Assembly (NCBI RefSeq): GCF_015207005.2
Contig: NZ_JADEXS020000001.1
Coordinates: 930,001-994,000 of the forward strand
Direction: 5' to 3'
Length of the DNA: 64,000 bases
Origin: Desmonostoc muscorum LEGE 12446
Lineage (GTDB): Bacteria > Cyanobacteriota > Cyanobacteriia > Cyanobacteriales > Nostocaceae
Positions 53,011 to 60,741 of this stretch are shown piece after piece. The position numbers were made by a program, and so were the translations under genes. Within the stretch, counting starts at the first letter, position 1, and each line of letters opens with the position of its first letter. The notes beneath the pieces were generated by a model. That model searched no databases. It was given only the letters and a program-made list of their open reading frames with translations, and had not been told where the DNA came from.

Positions 53011-54558
53011 ATGAATTTATTTGAGCTTTTAGCAGGAGAAGACAATCATTTAGCCCTAGTTACGCCTGGGGGGCGATCGCTAACTTATAAGCAATTGCGC
53101 GAAAATGTTACTGGGCTGGTATCCCAACTCCATAGCTTTGGACTCAAACCCCAAGAACGCATTGCCATTGCCATGACTAACGGTTCACCGATGGCAATTA
53201 CTTTTCTCGCTGCTGCTTTATCTGGCACCGCTGCACCTTTGAATCCCAAATACAAGCAAGAAGAATTTGCCTTCTACTATGCAGATACCCAGGCAAAAGC
53301 ACTGATTACGCTGTCTGAGGAACCAGAAGCAGCCATTGCCGCCCTCCCACCCGATATGATGCTGATTAATGCCAAAGTCAACACGGACGGCACTTTGAGC
53401 TTTGAATTAGGGCATCGGGCATGGGGCATCGGGCATAGGGAAGAGGATGTGGGGAAAGAAGAATTACTTTCTCCCTCATCCCCCTCATCCCCCTCATCCC
53501 CCTCATCTGACGATATAGCAATGATTCTCCACACCAGCGGCACCACCAGCCGTCCCAAGCGGGTGCCAATTCGTCATCGCAATCTCATTGCTTCTGCCAA
53601 CAACATTATTGGTGCTTATTCACTCACCGCAGCTGACACTACACTTTGTTTAATGCCGCTATTCCACGTTCACGGCTTAGTGGGCTGTTTGTTGGCAACT
53701 CTGGGATCTGGCGGTACACTGGTTTGTCCCAATGGTTTTAATGCCCTAGAGTTTTGGAAACTGGTAGAAACCTACAAACCTACCTGGTACTCCGCAGCAC
53801 CAACCATGCACCAGACAATTTTGGCACGCGCTAGCCGCAACACAGAAATTGTGAAAGCGAATCCCTTCCGTTTTATTCGCTCTAGTAGTGCTTCTTTGCC
53901 CCCCATTATCATCGAACAACTGGAGGCAACTCTCAATGCTCCTGTGGTGGAATCTTACAGCATGACTGAAGCATCCCACTTAATGACTACTAATCCCTTG
54001 CCGCCAAAAGTCCGCAAACCTGGTACTGTCGGTTATGGCTTCGGTGTAGAAGTCGGCACTATGGACTCCGAAGGTAACCTGCTACCCCAAGGAAGTTTGG
54101 GCGAGGTGGTGGTAAAAGCACCAAATGTCATTGACGGCTATGAAAATAACCCAGAAGCCAACGCCACTGCTTTTGTAAATGGTTGGTTCCGCACAGGGGA
54201 TCAAGGTACAGTCGATGAAGATGGCTATCTCCGCCTGACTGGACGGATTAAAGAATTGATTAACCGGGGTGGGGAAAAAATTTCTCCCTTAGAAGTAGAT
54301 GATATTTTGCTGCGCCATCCCGCCGTCGCTGAAGCCCTAGCCTTTGCCGTCCCCCACAAATCTTTAGGAGAAGATATCCATGCAGCTGTTGTCCTCAAAG
54401 CAGAAGCCAGCGAAAAAGAACTTTTAACTCACTGTTCAACCATGCTGGCAAATTTCAAAGTGCCCAAGCAAATTCACATTTTAGATCAACTACCCCGTGG
54501 TGCCACTGGGAAACTGCAACGGTTGGCGATGGCGAAGTTGCTTAATATAGGGGAGTAG
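53011..54558 (+). CDS. AMP-dependent acyl-CoA ligase
   Basis: About 515 residues from ATG 53011 (MNLFELLAGEDNHLAL), with TTTTGGAGG 7 nt upstream; the ORF upstream of it is repeat-derived. This ANL-superfamily enzyme has the P-loop-like LHTSGTTSRPKRV, the A5 motif SMTEASH and the A8 segment GRIKELINRGGEKISP, and the A10 Lys in PRGATGKLQR, so it should adenylate a carboxylic acid and form a CoA thioester. It resembles fatty-acid/oxalate-CoA ligases. An in-frame repeat insert (GHRAWGIGHREE... LLSPSSPSSPSSPSS) sits in the loop before the P-loop (about residues 132-168). Confidence 0.9.
   Translation: MNLFELLAGEDNHLALVTPGGRSLTYKQLRENVTGLVSQLHSFGLKPQERIAIAMTNGSPMAITFLAAALSGTAAPLNPKYKQEEFAFYYADTQAKALITLSEEPEAAIAALPPDMMLINAKVNTDGTLSFELGHRAWGIGHREEDVGKEELLSPSSPSSPSSPSSDDIAMILHTSGTTSRPKRVPIRHRNLIASANNIIGAYSLTAADTTLCLMPLFHVHGLVGCLLATLGSGGTLVCPNGFNALEFWKLVETYKPTWYSAAPTMHQTILARASRNTEIVKANPFRFIRSSSASLPPIIIEQLEATLNAPVVESYSMTEASHLMTTNPLPPKVRKPGTVGYGFGVEVGTMDSEGNLLPQGSLGEVVVKAPNVIDGYENNPEANATAFVNGWFRTGDQGTVDEDGYLRLTGRIKELINRGGEKISPLEVDDILLRHPAVAEALAFAVPHKSLGEDIHAAVVLKAEASEKELLTHCSTMLANFKVPKQIHILDQLPRGATGKLQRLAMAKLLNIGE
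53408..53508. repeat. STRR insert within the acyl-CoA ligase gene
   Basis: GGGCATCGG-type repeats followed by CCCTCATCCCCCTCATCC nonamers; the insert stays in frame. The translated LLSPSSPSSP block is nearly the same as in the ABC ATPase at 50681-50756. Confidence 0.85.
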
Positions 54559-54598
54559 GGAGTAGGGAGTGTGGGAGTGGGGAAAATCAAGAAATCAT

Positions 54599-54896
54599 TG
54601 AGCCTTTGAGCCTGGAAGTTGAGCCTTTGAACTCGGAAGTTGAGCCTTTGAGCCTGGAAGTTGAGCCTTTGAGCCTGGAAGTTGAGCCTTTGAGCCTGGA
54701 AGTTGCACCTTTGAGCCTGGAAGTTGCACCTTTGAGCCTGGAAGTTGCACCTTTGAGCCTGGAAGTTGAACCTTTGAACTCGGAAGTTGAACCTTTGAAC
54801 TCGGAAGTTGCACCTTTGAGCCTGGAGTTGCACCTTTGAGCTTGGAAGTTGCACCTTTGAGCCTGGAAGTTGCACCTTTGAACTCGGAAATTGCAC
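54599..54896. repeat. 21-bp minisatellite (about 14 copies)
   Basis: Repeat unit about TGAGCCTTTGAGCCTGGAAGT with variants (GCACCTTT, GAACCTTT; GCCTGG versus ACTCGG). One unit near 54822 lacks one base. It creates long open frames on both strands, which I regard as artefacts. It lies just after the acyl-CoA ligase. Confidence 0.95.
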
Positions 54897-54985
54897 CTTG
54901 ACTCTTAAATCTTGGCCTTTAGAGGATGTTTGAAAAGTTTTTTTCTCGGTAGCAAAAGGTTCTAGATACCCCTAAATCCACCAAT

Positions 54986-55197
54986 TTAGGGACTTCCAAA
55001 TAAAAAATATCCCAAAACCGACGCAAAAACCCTCTGTATTTCTCCTCTCTCTGTGTTCTCTGCGCTTCTGTGGTTCGTTTATAGCTAGTGAGTAGGGGCA
55101 CGGCACTGCCGTGCCCCTACACCTTTGGATATAATGTTGTACCTGATGTGATTGGGAACCGCTATATTTAGATAATTTATTTCTTGGAAATCCCTTA
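54986..55197. mobile_element. MITE (GGGACTTCC family, copy 3) with nested palindromic element
   Basis: Ends GGGACTTCC (54989) and GGAAATCCC (55194), flanked by TTA on both sides. The first ~90 bp match copy 1 (40014), including CTCTGTGTTCTCTGCGC. At 55078 the match breaks for ~93 bp, then resumes at 55171 (GATAATTTATTTCT). The inserted piece is the TATAGC...GCTATA element with the GGGGCACGGCACTGCCGTGCCCC palindrome. Confidence 0.75.
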
Positions 55198-55298
55198 TCG
55201 GGGGATTTTGATTCCGGTTCCCCCCTTAAAAAGCAAGACAGTTCACATAAGCCAAAAATCCTGATGTAGAGATGCGATTTATCGCGTCTTCAAACCTT

Positions 55299-56225
55299 TT
55301 AAGTAGAGTGTTCTTTTCGTCTACCAAAGAAGAAGTAGTAGAAAATTGCAATCATTACCCAGAAAACAACCAAACCCACCCTTGGATCTCCAGAATCGTT
55401 CATAGTTAATACAGCAGGTGTAGGAATTACCGAATCCTTAGTATTAACAAATAAAAAAGCAAAAATATTATTAGCTGCATGGGCACCTAAAGAAAGTTCC
55501 AGCCGATTATCCTTTAGGGTAAGTGCTGAAAAAAATACACCCCATGAAAAGTATTGCAATGCTACCCATATTTCTCCCCGCTGCATTTCTGGGTTACTCA
55601 AGTGTGGCAGTGCAAACAGGAAACTAGTAACAATCATTAATACAAGTCGTTGCCGAGATAACAGCCCCAGTCCTTGAAGTAAATAGCCACGAAACAAAAA
55701 TTCTTCGGCGGAGGTTTGGATGGGAGTAAGCACTAAAACCAAAGGAAAAAGTGGCAGCCACTTGACTAAATCAAAAGTCCATGAATAAACTCGTGGCTGT
55801 ATTAAATAATCTACTCCTGTGAAGGCTATTAAAATAATCAACCAGACTGCAAAGCCTGATATTAAACGCTGAAATTTAAAAGAACTATCAGCACTAATCA
55901 AAGTTTTAATTTTACGTTTGTGTAACCAATTAATCGTTATAAATATACCCAGCCATGCACAAAACACAGGAATACTATAAATAACAAAATACCGAGTTTG
56001 TGAGGCTTGTAAATAAAGTTCTAATTGATTGTGAAATTCAGATGGTAAATTTGAAATTTCATTTCCATTTGCAGTACTTGAGACTAAAAATAAAATAGTT
56101 GCTAAAATACCTGAAGTGAATGAACCTACATACAAGTAGCAGAAAATAATCAACAAAACTCCTAAAAAATAACGCCACCAATCATTTTGACCTCTTGTGG
56201 CAGCATCGAGAAAACTTTGGTTCAT
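55299..56225 (-). CDS. CPBP-family intramembrane protease
   Basis: A 308-residue membrane protein with about eight helices and the CPBP motifs TSAEEFLFRGYLLQG (EExxxR), FALPHLSNP and the C-terminal GAHAANN. It is the third CPBP protein of the window; the longer N-terminal helical part sets it apart from the gene at 28447. The start is ATG 56225 (MNQSFLDAATRGQND). Its substrate is unknown. Confidence 0.88.
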   Translation of the reverse strand: MNQSFLDAATRGQNDWWRYFLGVLLIIFCYLYVGSFTSGILATILFLVSSTANGNEISNLPSEFHNQLELYLQASQTRYFVIYSIPVFCAWLGIFITINWLHKRKIKTLISADSSFKFQRLISGFAVWLIILIAFTGVDYLIQPRVYSWTFDLVKWLPLFPLVLVLTPIQTSAEEFLFRGYLLQGLGLLSRQRLVLMIVTSFLFALPHLSNPEMQRGEIWVALQYFSWGVFFSALTLKDNRLELSLGAHAANNIFAFLFVNTKDSVIPTPAVLTMNDSGDPRVGLVVFWVMIAIFYYFFFGRRKEHST

Positions 56226-56433
56226 ACAGTGTTCCTATTAATTATAAAATTGTCGCATAATAAGGTTTTGGAATTTTTCAACTAATCGTACTAAACTATA
56301 ACCCAATACCGTTCAGTTAAAGTTTATTGGCAAAGAAAACTGGTCTTTCAGACGCAATGAATCGCGTCTCTACATGAATACTTTTAGGCTTAACTGAACT
56401 GTATTGAACTATAACCTATATTCTTTTGAGAAA

Positions 56434-57429
56434 ATGAAGATCTGTATTGTTGGTGCAGGTGCGATCGGGGGATATTTAGGAGCAAAGTTGGCACTGGCTG
56501 GTGAAACAGTGACGTTGATTGCTCGTGGTTCTCATTTGGAAGCAATTAAAAAAGATGGGCTAAAACTAGTCATGGCGGACGGTTCTAGCCAAGTTGCTCA
56601 TCCGGCTTTGGCAACTAGCGATATTCAGGAAGCAGGGGCACAAGATGTAGTAATTTTAACTGTTAAGGCTCACAGTGTCCCAGCGATCGCCCCCTCCCTC
56701 TCTGCACTCTACAATCCGCATACGACGGTGATTACAGCCCAAAATGGTATTCCTTGGTGGTACTTTCGTCATCATGGCGGCGAGTATGAAGGTACACGCA
56801 TTCAATCTGTTGATCCGGAGGGAATCGTTGAAGCTGGTATCGGTGTTGACCGCGCCATTGGTTGTGTTGTTTACCCGGCAACTGAGATAATTGAACCAGG
56901 TGTCATTAAGCATATTGAAGGCGATCGCTTTACTCTTGGTGAAATCGATGGCAGTAAAAGCGATCGCATCCAATTATTAGCCCAAACTCTTAAACAAGCA
57001 GGATTTAAAGCACCAATCCGCAATCAAATTCGCACGGAAATTTGGATCAAGTTGTGGGGAAATGTGGCGTTTAATCCCATCAGCGCCCTCACTGGTGCGA
57101 CTTTAGAGGATATTTGCCGCTATCCCCTCACCCGCGAACTAGCACGGCAAATGATGACAGAAGCCCAGGCGATCGCCGAAAATTTAGGTATAAAATTTGG
57201 CATTACCTTAGAACAGCGAATTAATGGGGCTGAAAATGTTGGTGCCCACAAAACCTCAATGCTGCAAGATATTGAAGCCGGACGCCCCACGGAAATAGAT
57301 GCGATTGTCGGCGCGGTGGCAGAATTGGGAAAACTCACTCAAATTCCCACACCCCACATTGATGCTATCTACGCCAGCGTTAAGCTGTTGGAAGCAACCA
57401 AACAAAGAAGTCTATTTGATGAAAGGTAA
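56434..57429 (+). CDS. panE: 2-Dehydropantoate 2-reductase
   Basis: A 331-residue ketopantoate reductase from ATG 56434 (MKICIVGAGAIGGYLGAKLA); the in-frame extension to 56404 lacks support. The Rossmann motif GAGAIGG, the Lys/Asn active-site region (LTVKAHSVPAIAPSL and VITAQNGIPWW), and the C-terminal domain (LWGNVAFNPISALTGATLED, HKTSMLQDIEAGRPTEID) are complete. It makes pantoate for CoA, though some paralogues act elsewhere. The 3' end overlaps the convergent Coq4-like gene by 18 bp. Confidence 0.9.
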   Translation: MKICIVGAGAIGGYLGAKLALAGETVTLIARGSHLEAIKKDGLKLVMADGSSQVAHPALATSDIQEAGAQDVVILTVKAHSVPAIAPSLSALYNPHTTVITAQNGIPWWYFRHHGGEYEGTRIQSVDPEGIVEAGIGVDRAIGCVVYPATEIIEPGVIKHIEGDRFTLGEIDGSKSDRIQLLAQTLKQAGFKAPIRNQIRTEIWIKLWGNVAFNPISALTGATLEDICRYPLTRELARQMMTEAQAIAENLGIKFGITLEQRINGAENVGAHKTSMLQDIEAGRPTEIDAIVGAVAELGKLTQIPTPHIDAIYASVKLLEATKQRSLFDER

Positions 57430-57906
57430 AAGGTCAAACTCTTGACGAATTTCTAACAGTGAACGGTCTAACATTGGTTGAAAGTTAAGAAACGGGAAGA
57501 AAGTTTTATGGTTACGAGTTGTCAACCACATTGAAATCAACTCTGGCATTAATCGCAGTAATTCAAAAAAGATGGAACTGTATAACCGAATCACACTAGA
57601 ACGCTTGATCAAGTCTTCATACATCACATTTACAGATGGATTCTGACGCTCACGCAACCAATCTCTAAATTTGAAGTCACTCGTCCAAAATGTCAGCGGC
57701 AAAAGCTTAAGTTCGTCGTACATATTTGTGTGACAGCCATAAATTACATGACTAGCATCATGAGCAAGCAAAATTTTGGCAAAATCCTCTGGTTGAGTGC
57801 TGGGATGAGTGATATCCAAATTGACCGCATAGTATTCTTCCAGCCCTTGACGTAAAGTTTGAGTGCTATTTTTGTTGGTATATTTCGGTCGAGTTCGCAA
57901 AGACAT
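57412..57906 (-). CDS. Coq4-like protein
   Basis: A 164-residue protein with the Coq4 signature HDxxH-x11-E seen exactly as HDASHVIYGCHTNMYDE (49-65); zinc binding in Coq4 uses these residues. Cyanobacteria do not make ubiquinone, so its role must differ (for example plastoquinone or an unrelated pathway), which is inference. It is divergent from a TetR gene with a palindromic operator between them, and its stop overlaps the panE end. Confidence 0.8.
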   Translation of the reverse strand: MSLRTRPKYTNKNSTQTLRQGLEEYYAVNLDITHPSTQPEDFAKILLAHDASHVIYGCHTNMYDELKLLPLTFWTSDFKFRDWLRERQNPSVNVMYEDLIKRSSVIRLYSSIFFELLRLMPELISMWLTTRNHKTFFPFLNFQPMLDRSLLEIRQEFDLLPFIK

Positions 57907-57917
57907 AAGTCGTCAAA

Positions 57918-57948
57918 ATATTATCGATACTATTAGTATCGATAATAT
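57918..57948. promoter_or_regulatory. Perfect palindromic operator between Coq4-like and TetR genes
   Basis: ATATTATCGATACT (57918-57931), ATT, AGTATCGATAATAT (57935-57948): two 14-bp arms that match perfectly, 12 bp upstream of the Coq4-like start and ~66 bp upstream of the TetR start. This is the size and placement of a TetR-type operator controlling both genes. Confidence 0.75.
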
Positions 57949-58014
57949 CAAATACAAATGTCAACCAGATTTGTGGTTTGCTAGAGATAAAAGTTAATAT
58001 GAAGTTCTTGTTAC

Positions 58015-58605
58015 ATGAGCGAACCCGCTAAAAAGCGTCCTGGAAGACCCCGCAGTGTTGAGTCTCATCAGGCAATTCTCCAAGCGACAATTGATTTACT
58101 CATAGAGGTTGGTTTTACTCACATGAGTATTGATGCGATCGCCGCCCGTGCTGGAGTAGGCAAAACCACGATTTACCGACGATATAGTTCCAAAGAAGAG
58201 TTGATTGCAGATGCCATTGAAAGTCTCAGACAAGAAGTTGTGATACCTGATACAGGTAGTTTCTGGGGTGATATCGATTCTCTAATCGAGAGTGCTGCAC
58301 AACTGACACTCAACCCGTTAGGAAAACAGACTGTTGCCATGATTATTAACAGTGCATTAACCAATCCTCAGTTTGCTCAGATGTATTGGACAAAATACCT
58401 ACAGCCTCGACGGCAAGGGTTTGCGTTCGTGCTAAAACGAGCCAAGGAGAGGGGAGAACTGCAAGCAGATGCCGATTCTGATTTATTCTTCGACACAATC
58501 AGCAGTATTATGCTTTATGCGTCAGTCTTTCCACCGAGTGCCGAATCATGGAGTGCTTATGTTCGCCGTCTTCTAAATTTTCAGCTAAGAGATAAGGTGC
58601 TTTAA
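58015..58605 (+). CDS. TetR/AcrR-family repressor
   Basis: A 196-residue regulator. The helix-turn-helix (DAIAARAGVGKTTIYRRYSSKEEL at 44-67) is typical, preceded by a basic tail KKRPGRPRS. The C-terminal ligand-binding part has no known specificity. It is divergent from the Coq4-like gene, with the operator at 57918-57948 as the probable binding site, so it likely represses that gene and itself. ATG 58015. Confidence 0.93.
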   Translation: MSEPAKKRPGRPRSVESHQAILQATIDLLIEVGFTHMSIDAIAARAGVGKTTIYRRYSSKEELIADAIESLRQEVVIPDTGSFWGDIDSLIESAAQLTLNPLGKQTVAMIINSALTNPQFAQMYWTKYLQPRRQGFAFVLKRAKERGELQADADSDLFFDTISSIMLYASVFPPSAESWSAYVRRLLNFQLRDKVL

Positions 58606-58628
58606 ACAGTAAGTGCTTAGAAGAAATG

Positions 58629-58690
58629 TGTAAAGAAAATCTAAAGGTAGCAAATAGCGATCGCCTAAAAACAGAATAATGCAGCTGAGT
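58629..58690. repeat. Direct repeat flanking the DUF4058 gene (left)
   Basis: TGTAAAGAAAATCTAAAGG ... GCGATCGCCTAAAAACAG ... ATGCAGCTGAGT. It is nearly the same as 59579-59641 (TGTAAAGAAAAACTAAAGG). Both are in the same orientation. Confidence 0.8.
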
Positions 58691-58707
58691 TTTGTTCGAT
58701 GGAGTCT

Positions 58708-59469
58708 TCATATTTTCTGCAAAATTTCTTTCACCCAAGCTTCTTCCTGGGGCGATCTGACTATTTTTAAAGGTTGTGAATAATCAATTGCCAAGTCAAA
58801 TCTAGCACGTTCGTAAACTTCATTGAGTAACCTTTGCAAGTCAATTATTGGCTCAGGTTCTCCTTCACGTAAAGGCACAGGAAAAACAGGAATTGGGTGT
58901 TTGAAGTCGAAAGTATATAAATCTGCATCAGGTCTGTTGTAGCTGCGACTCACCAAGATACTATAATCTGTGGCGATCGCTCCGAGAACAGGCATTGACT
59001 CTCCTTGTCTTAAAAGGTCAATTTCTACCAAGTTGGTTGCAGAAGCCAAAATTTTCTGTCGTTTGCTTTGGTAGGCGGCTCTACCTTCTTTTGAGCGTTT
59101 ATTTTTCGGGGAAAGTATTTCTACCACAGCAACTACTTCTTTACTTTGAGTTGCTCGCACCTCTAAAAATCGCTCTGTTACTTGTTCTGGTATGGGAACC
59201 TTCACTTTACTGGGTTCAGTAAGTTTTGCAGCAGTCAAAGTTGTGCTGATATCTGTAGTGTTACGGTTAGCAACTGCTACATCAGCAATTCCCACAAGTA
59301 AGATATCATCTACACTAGTGTAAACTCGTTCTTCTATGGAAACTCGGTATTTCGGCGCAATTTGAGGAGTCAGGTCATCAGCGATCGCTACAATCAAACG
59401 ATTGTGAACTTGATGCCAAAGTTCAGGCTGTTCCAAATATGGGTTCATTCCAGGAAATGGATTTCCCAT
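58708..59469 (-). CDS. DUF4058 family protein
   Basis: A 253-residue protein of the DUF4058 family, abundant in cyanobacteria: FPGMNPYLEQPELWHQVHNR at the start, IEERVYTSVDD, VVAVVEILSPKNKR and VSRSYNRPDADLYTF. Some predictions place DUF4058 close to Uma2/PD-(D/E)xK-type nucleases; the segment EILSPKNK would fit, but no activity is proven. It is bracketed by ~60-bp direct repeats. ATG 59469. Confidence 0.9.
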   Translation of the reverse strand: MGNPFPGMNPYLEQPELWHQVHNRLIVAIADDLTPQIAPKYRVSIEERVYTSVDDILLVGIADVAVANRNTTDISTTLTAAKLTEPSKVKVPIPEQVTERFLEVRATQSKEVVAVVEILSPKNKRSKEGRAAYQSKRQKILASATNLVEIDLLRQGESMPVLGAIATDYSILVSRSYNRPDADLYTFDFKHPIPVFPVPLREGEPEPIIDLQRLLNEVYERARFDLAIDYSQPLKIVRSPQEEAWVKEILQKI

Positions 59470-59578
59470 TGCGCTTTTCCTTAGTTACTTCTCCTCGCTT
59501 GAGACTATTCTATCTGTTTTAATCTTCTGAATTGCCCATTGCGCTTGGATAGACACTTCTTTCTCAATTAGTGTAATT

Positions 59579-59641
59579 ATGTAAAGAAAAACTAAAGGTT
59601 GCAAAAAGCGATCGCCTGAAAACAGGATAATGCAACTGAGT
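59579..59641. repeat. Direct repeat flanking the DUF4058 gene (right)
   Basis: Second copy of the repeat at 58629-58690, including a GCGATCGCCT HIP1 site; it ends 20 bp before the FMN reductase start. Confidence 0.8.
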
Positions 59642-59661
59642 CAGCCAATCCACCTAGAACT

Positions 59662-60240
59662 ATGGCATTTACACCCAAAATCCTAGCTTTTGCTGGTAGC
59701 ACCCGTATAGATTCTTACAACAAAAAATTGGTAAAAATCGCCGCCACTGGTGCCAAGGCAGCAGGCGCAGAAGTGACTTATTTAGATCTACGGGATTTGC
59801 CCTTACCTTTGTTTGATGAAGATTTGGAAGCTCAAGAAGGACTACCAGCCAATGCCCGTACATTGAAGGATTTAATGATTTCTCATCAGGGATTTTTGAT
59901 TGCTTCACCTGAATATAACAGTTCGGTCACGGGAGTTTTGAAAAACGCCATTGATTGGGTATCCCGTCCATCTCCAAATGAAGCTCCCTTGGCTGCTTTT
60001 GCAGATAAAGTTGCTACGATTATGAGCGCTTCTCCAGGGGGTCTTGGTGGTTTGCGGGGGTTGGTTCACCTGCGTTCTATTTTGGGAAACATCAAAGTTT
60101 TGGTACTTCCCGATCAGGTAGCCATATCCAAAGCTTACGAAGCTTTTAATCCTGATGGCACATTAAAAGATCCCAAACAGCAACAATCTATTGAACATTT
60201 AGGCGATCGCTTAACAAAAATATTGCTGAAACTCAATTAA
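59662..60240 (+). CDS. NADPH-dependent FMN reductase family protein
   Basis: A 192-residue flavodoxin-fold reductase: ILAFAGSTRIDSYNKKL (phosphate loop), PEYNSSVTGVLKNAIDWVSR (flavin loop) and APLAAFADKVATIMSASPGGLGG. It reduces FMN or quinones using NAD(P)H; it could supply FMNH2 to monooxygenases such as the LLM pair, although it is far away. ATG 59662. Confidence 0.93.
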   Translation: MAFTPKILAFAGSTRIDSYNKKLVKIAATGAKAAGAEVTYLDLRDLPLPLFDEDLEAQEGLPANARTLKDLMISHQGFLIASPEYNSSVTGVLKNAIDWVSRPSPNEAPLAAFADKVATIMSASPGGLGGLRGLVHLRSILGNIKVLVLPDQVAISKAYEAFNPDGTLKDPKQQQSIEHLGDRLTKILLKLN

Positions 60241-60245
60241 ACTCT

Positions 60246-60707
60246 TCAATTTGAATCGTTCACCAGCTCATAAACGCGATATTCGACCACACCAGATTCC
60301 AAGCGTCCCTCACCCACCGCCACAACCCGATTCAGCCAACCGTAACGCGCATCCCCAGTCTCAAAACGCAGCTGGGTCATGAAATAGGTATCGCCATACT
60401 CGGTGACGCCCCCGCCAGCAAGGGCAGTGCCTATCTTCTCATTCATCACCACCACCCCATGATACTGAACGTAGATCCGCGCACCATCTTCGGTTTCAAG
60501 CAACAAGCGAACATCGAGGTGCCAAACTCCCTCGGCATCGACCAAAATCCAATCGCCGCCGCTCGGAAGGACTTTTCCCCGCAATCGCGCTCCCTCAAAG
60601 GTTCCTCCGCCTATATTAAAAATGAGGCGACTCCCGTATGGTCCTGTTCCGCTCTCCAGAGGAGCAGTGATATGGACACGTAAAGTTAAAAGTGGTTCAA
60701 GTTTCAT
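60246..60707 (-). CDS. DUF3237 (UPF0311) family protein
   Basis: A 153-residue beta-barrel-type protein of the DUF3237 family: EPLLTLRVHITAPLESGTGP, GTFEGARLRGKVLPSGGDW, DVRLLLETEDGARIYVQYHG and the end YGWLNRVVAVGEG. GC content is higher than in its neighbours, suggesting foreign origin. Function is unknown. ATG 60707; 5 bp from the convergent FMN reductase stop. Confidence 0.88.
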   Translation of the reverse strand: MKLEPLLTLRVHITAPLESGTGPYGSRLIFNIGGGTFEGARLRGKVLPSGGDWILVDAEGVWHLDVRLLLETEDGARIYVQYHGVVVMNEKIGTALAGGGVTEYGDTYFMTQLRFETGDARYGWLNRVVAVGEGRLESGVVEYRVYELVNDSN

Positions 60708-60741
60708 AAGGAATTACACTGCGCGAAAAACGCCTAACTAC

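Noticed and set aside
54486..54896. Long repeat-encoded frames on both strands (VQLPGSK and EVEPLSL types)
   Set aside because: They arise from the 21-bp minisatellite, a multiple of three without stops; no start signal or family match.
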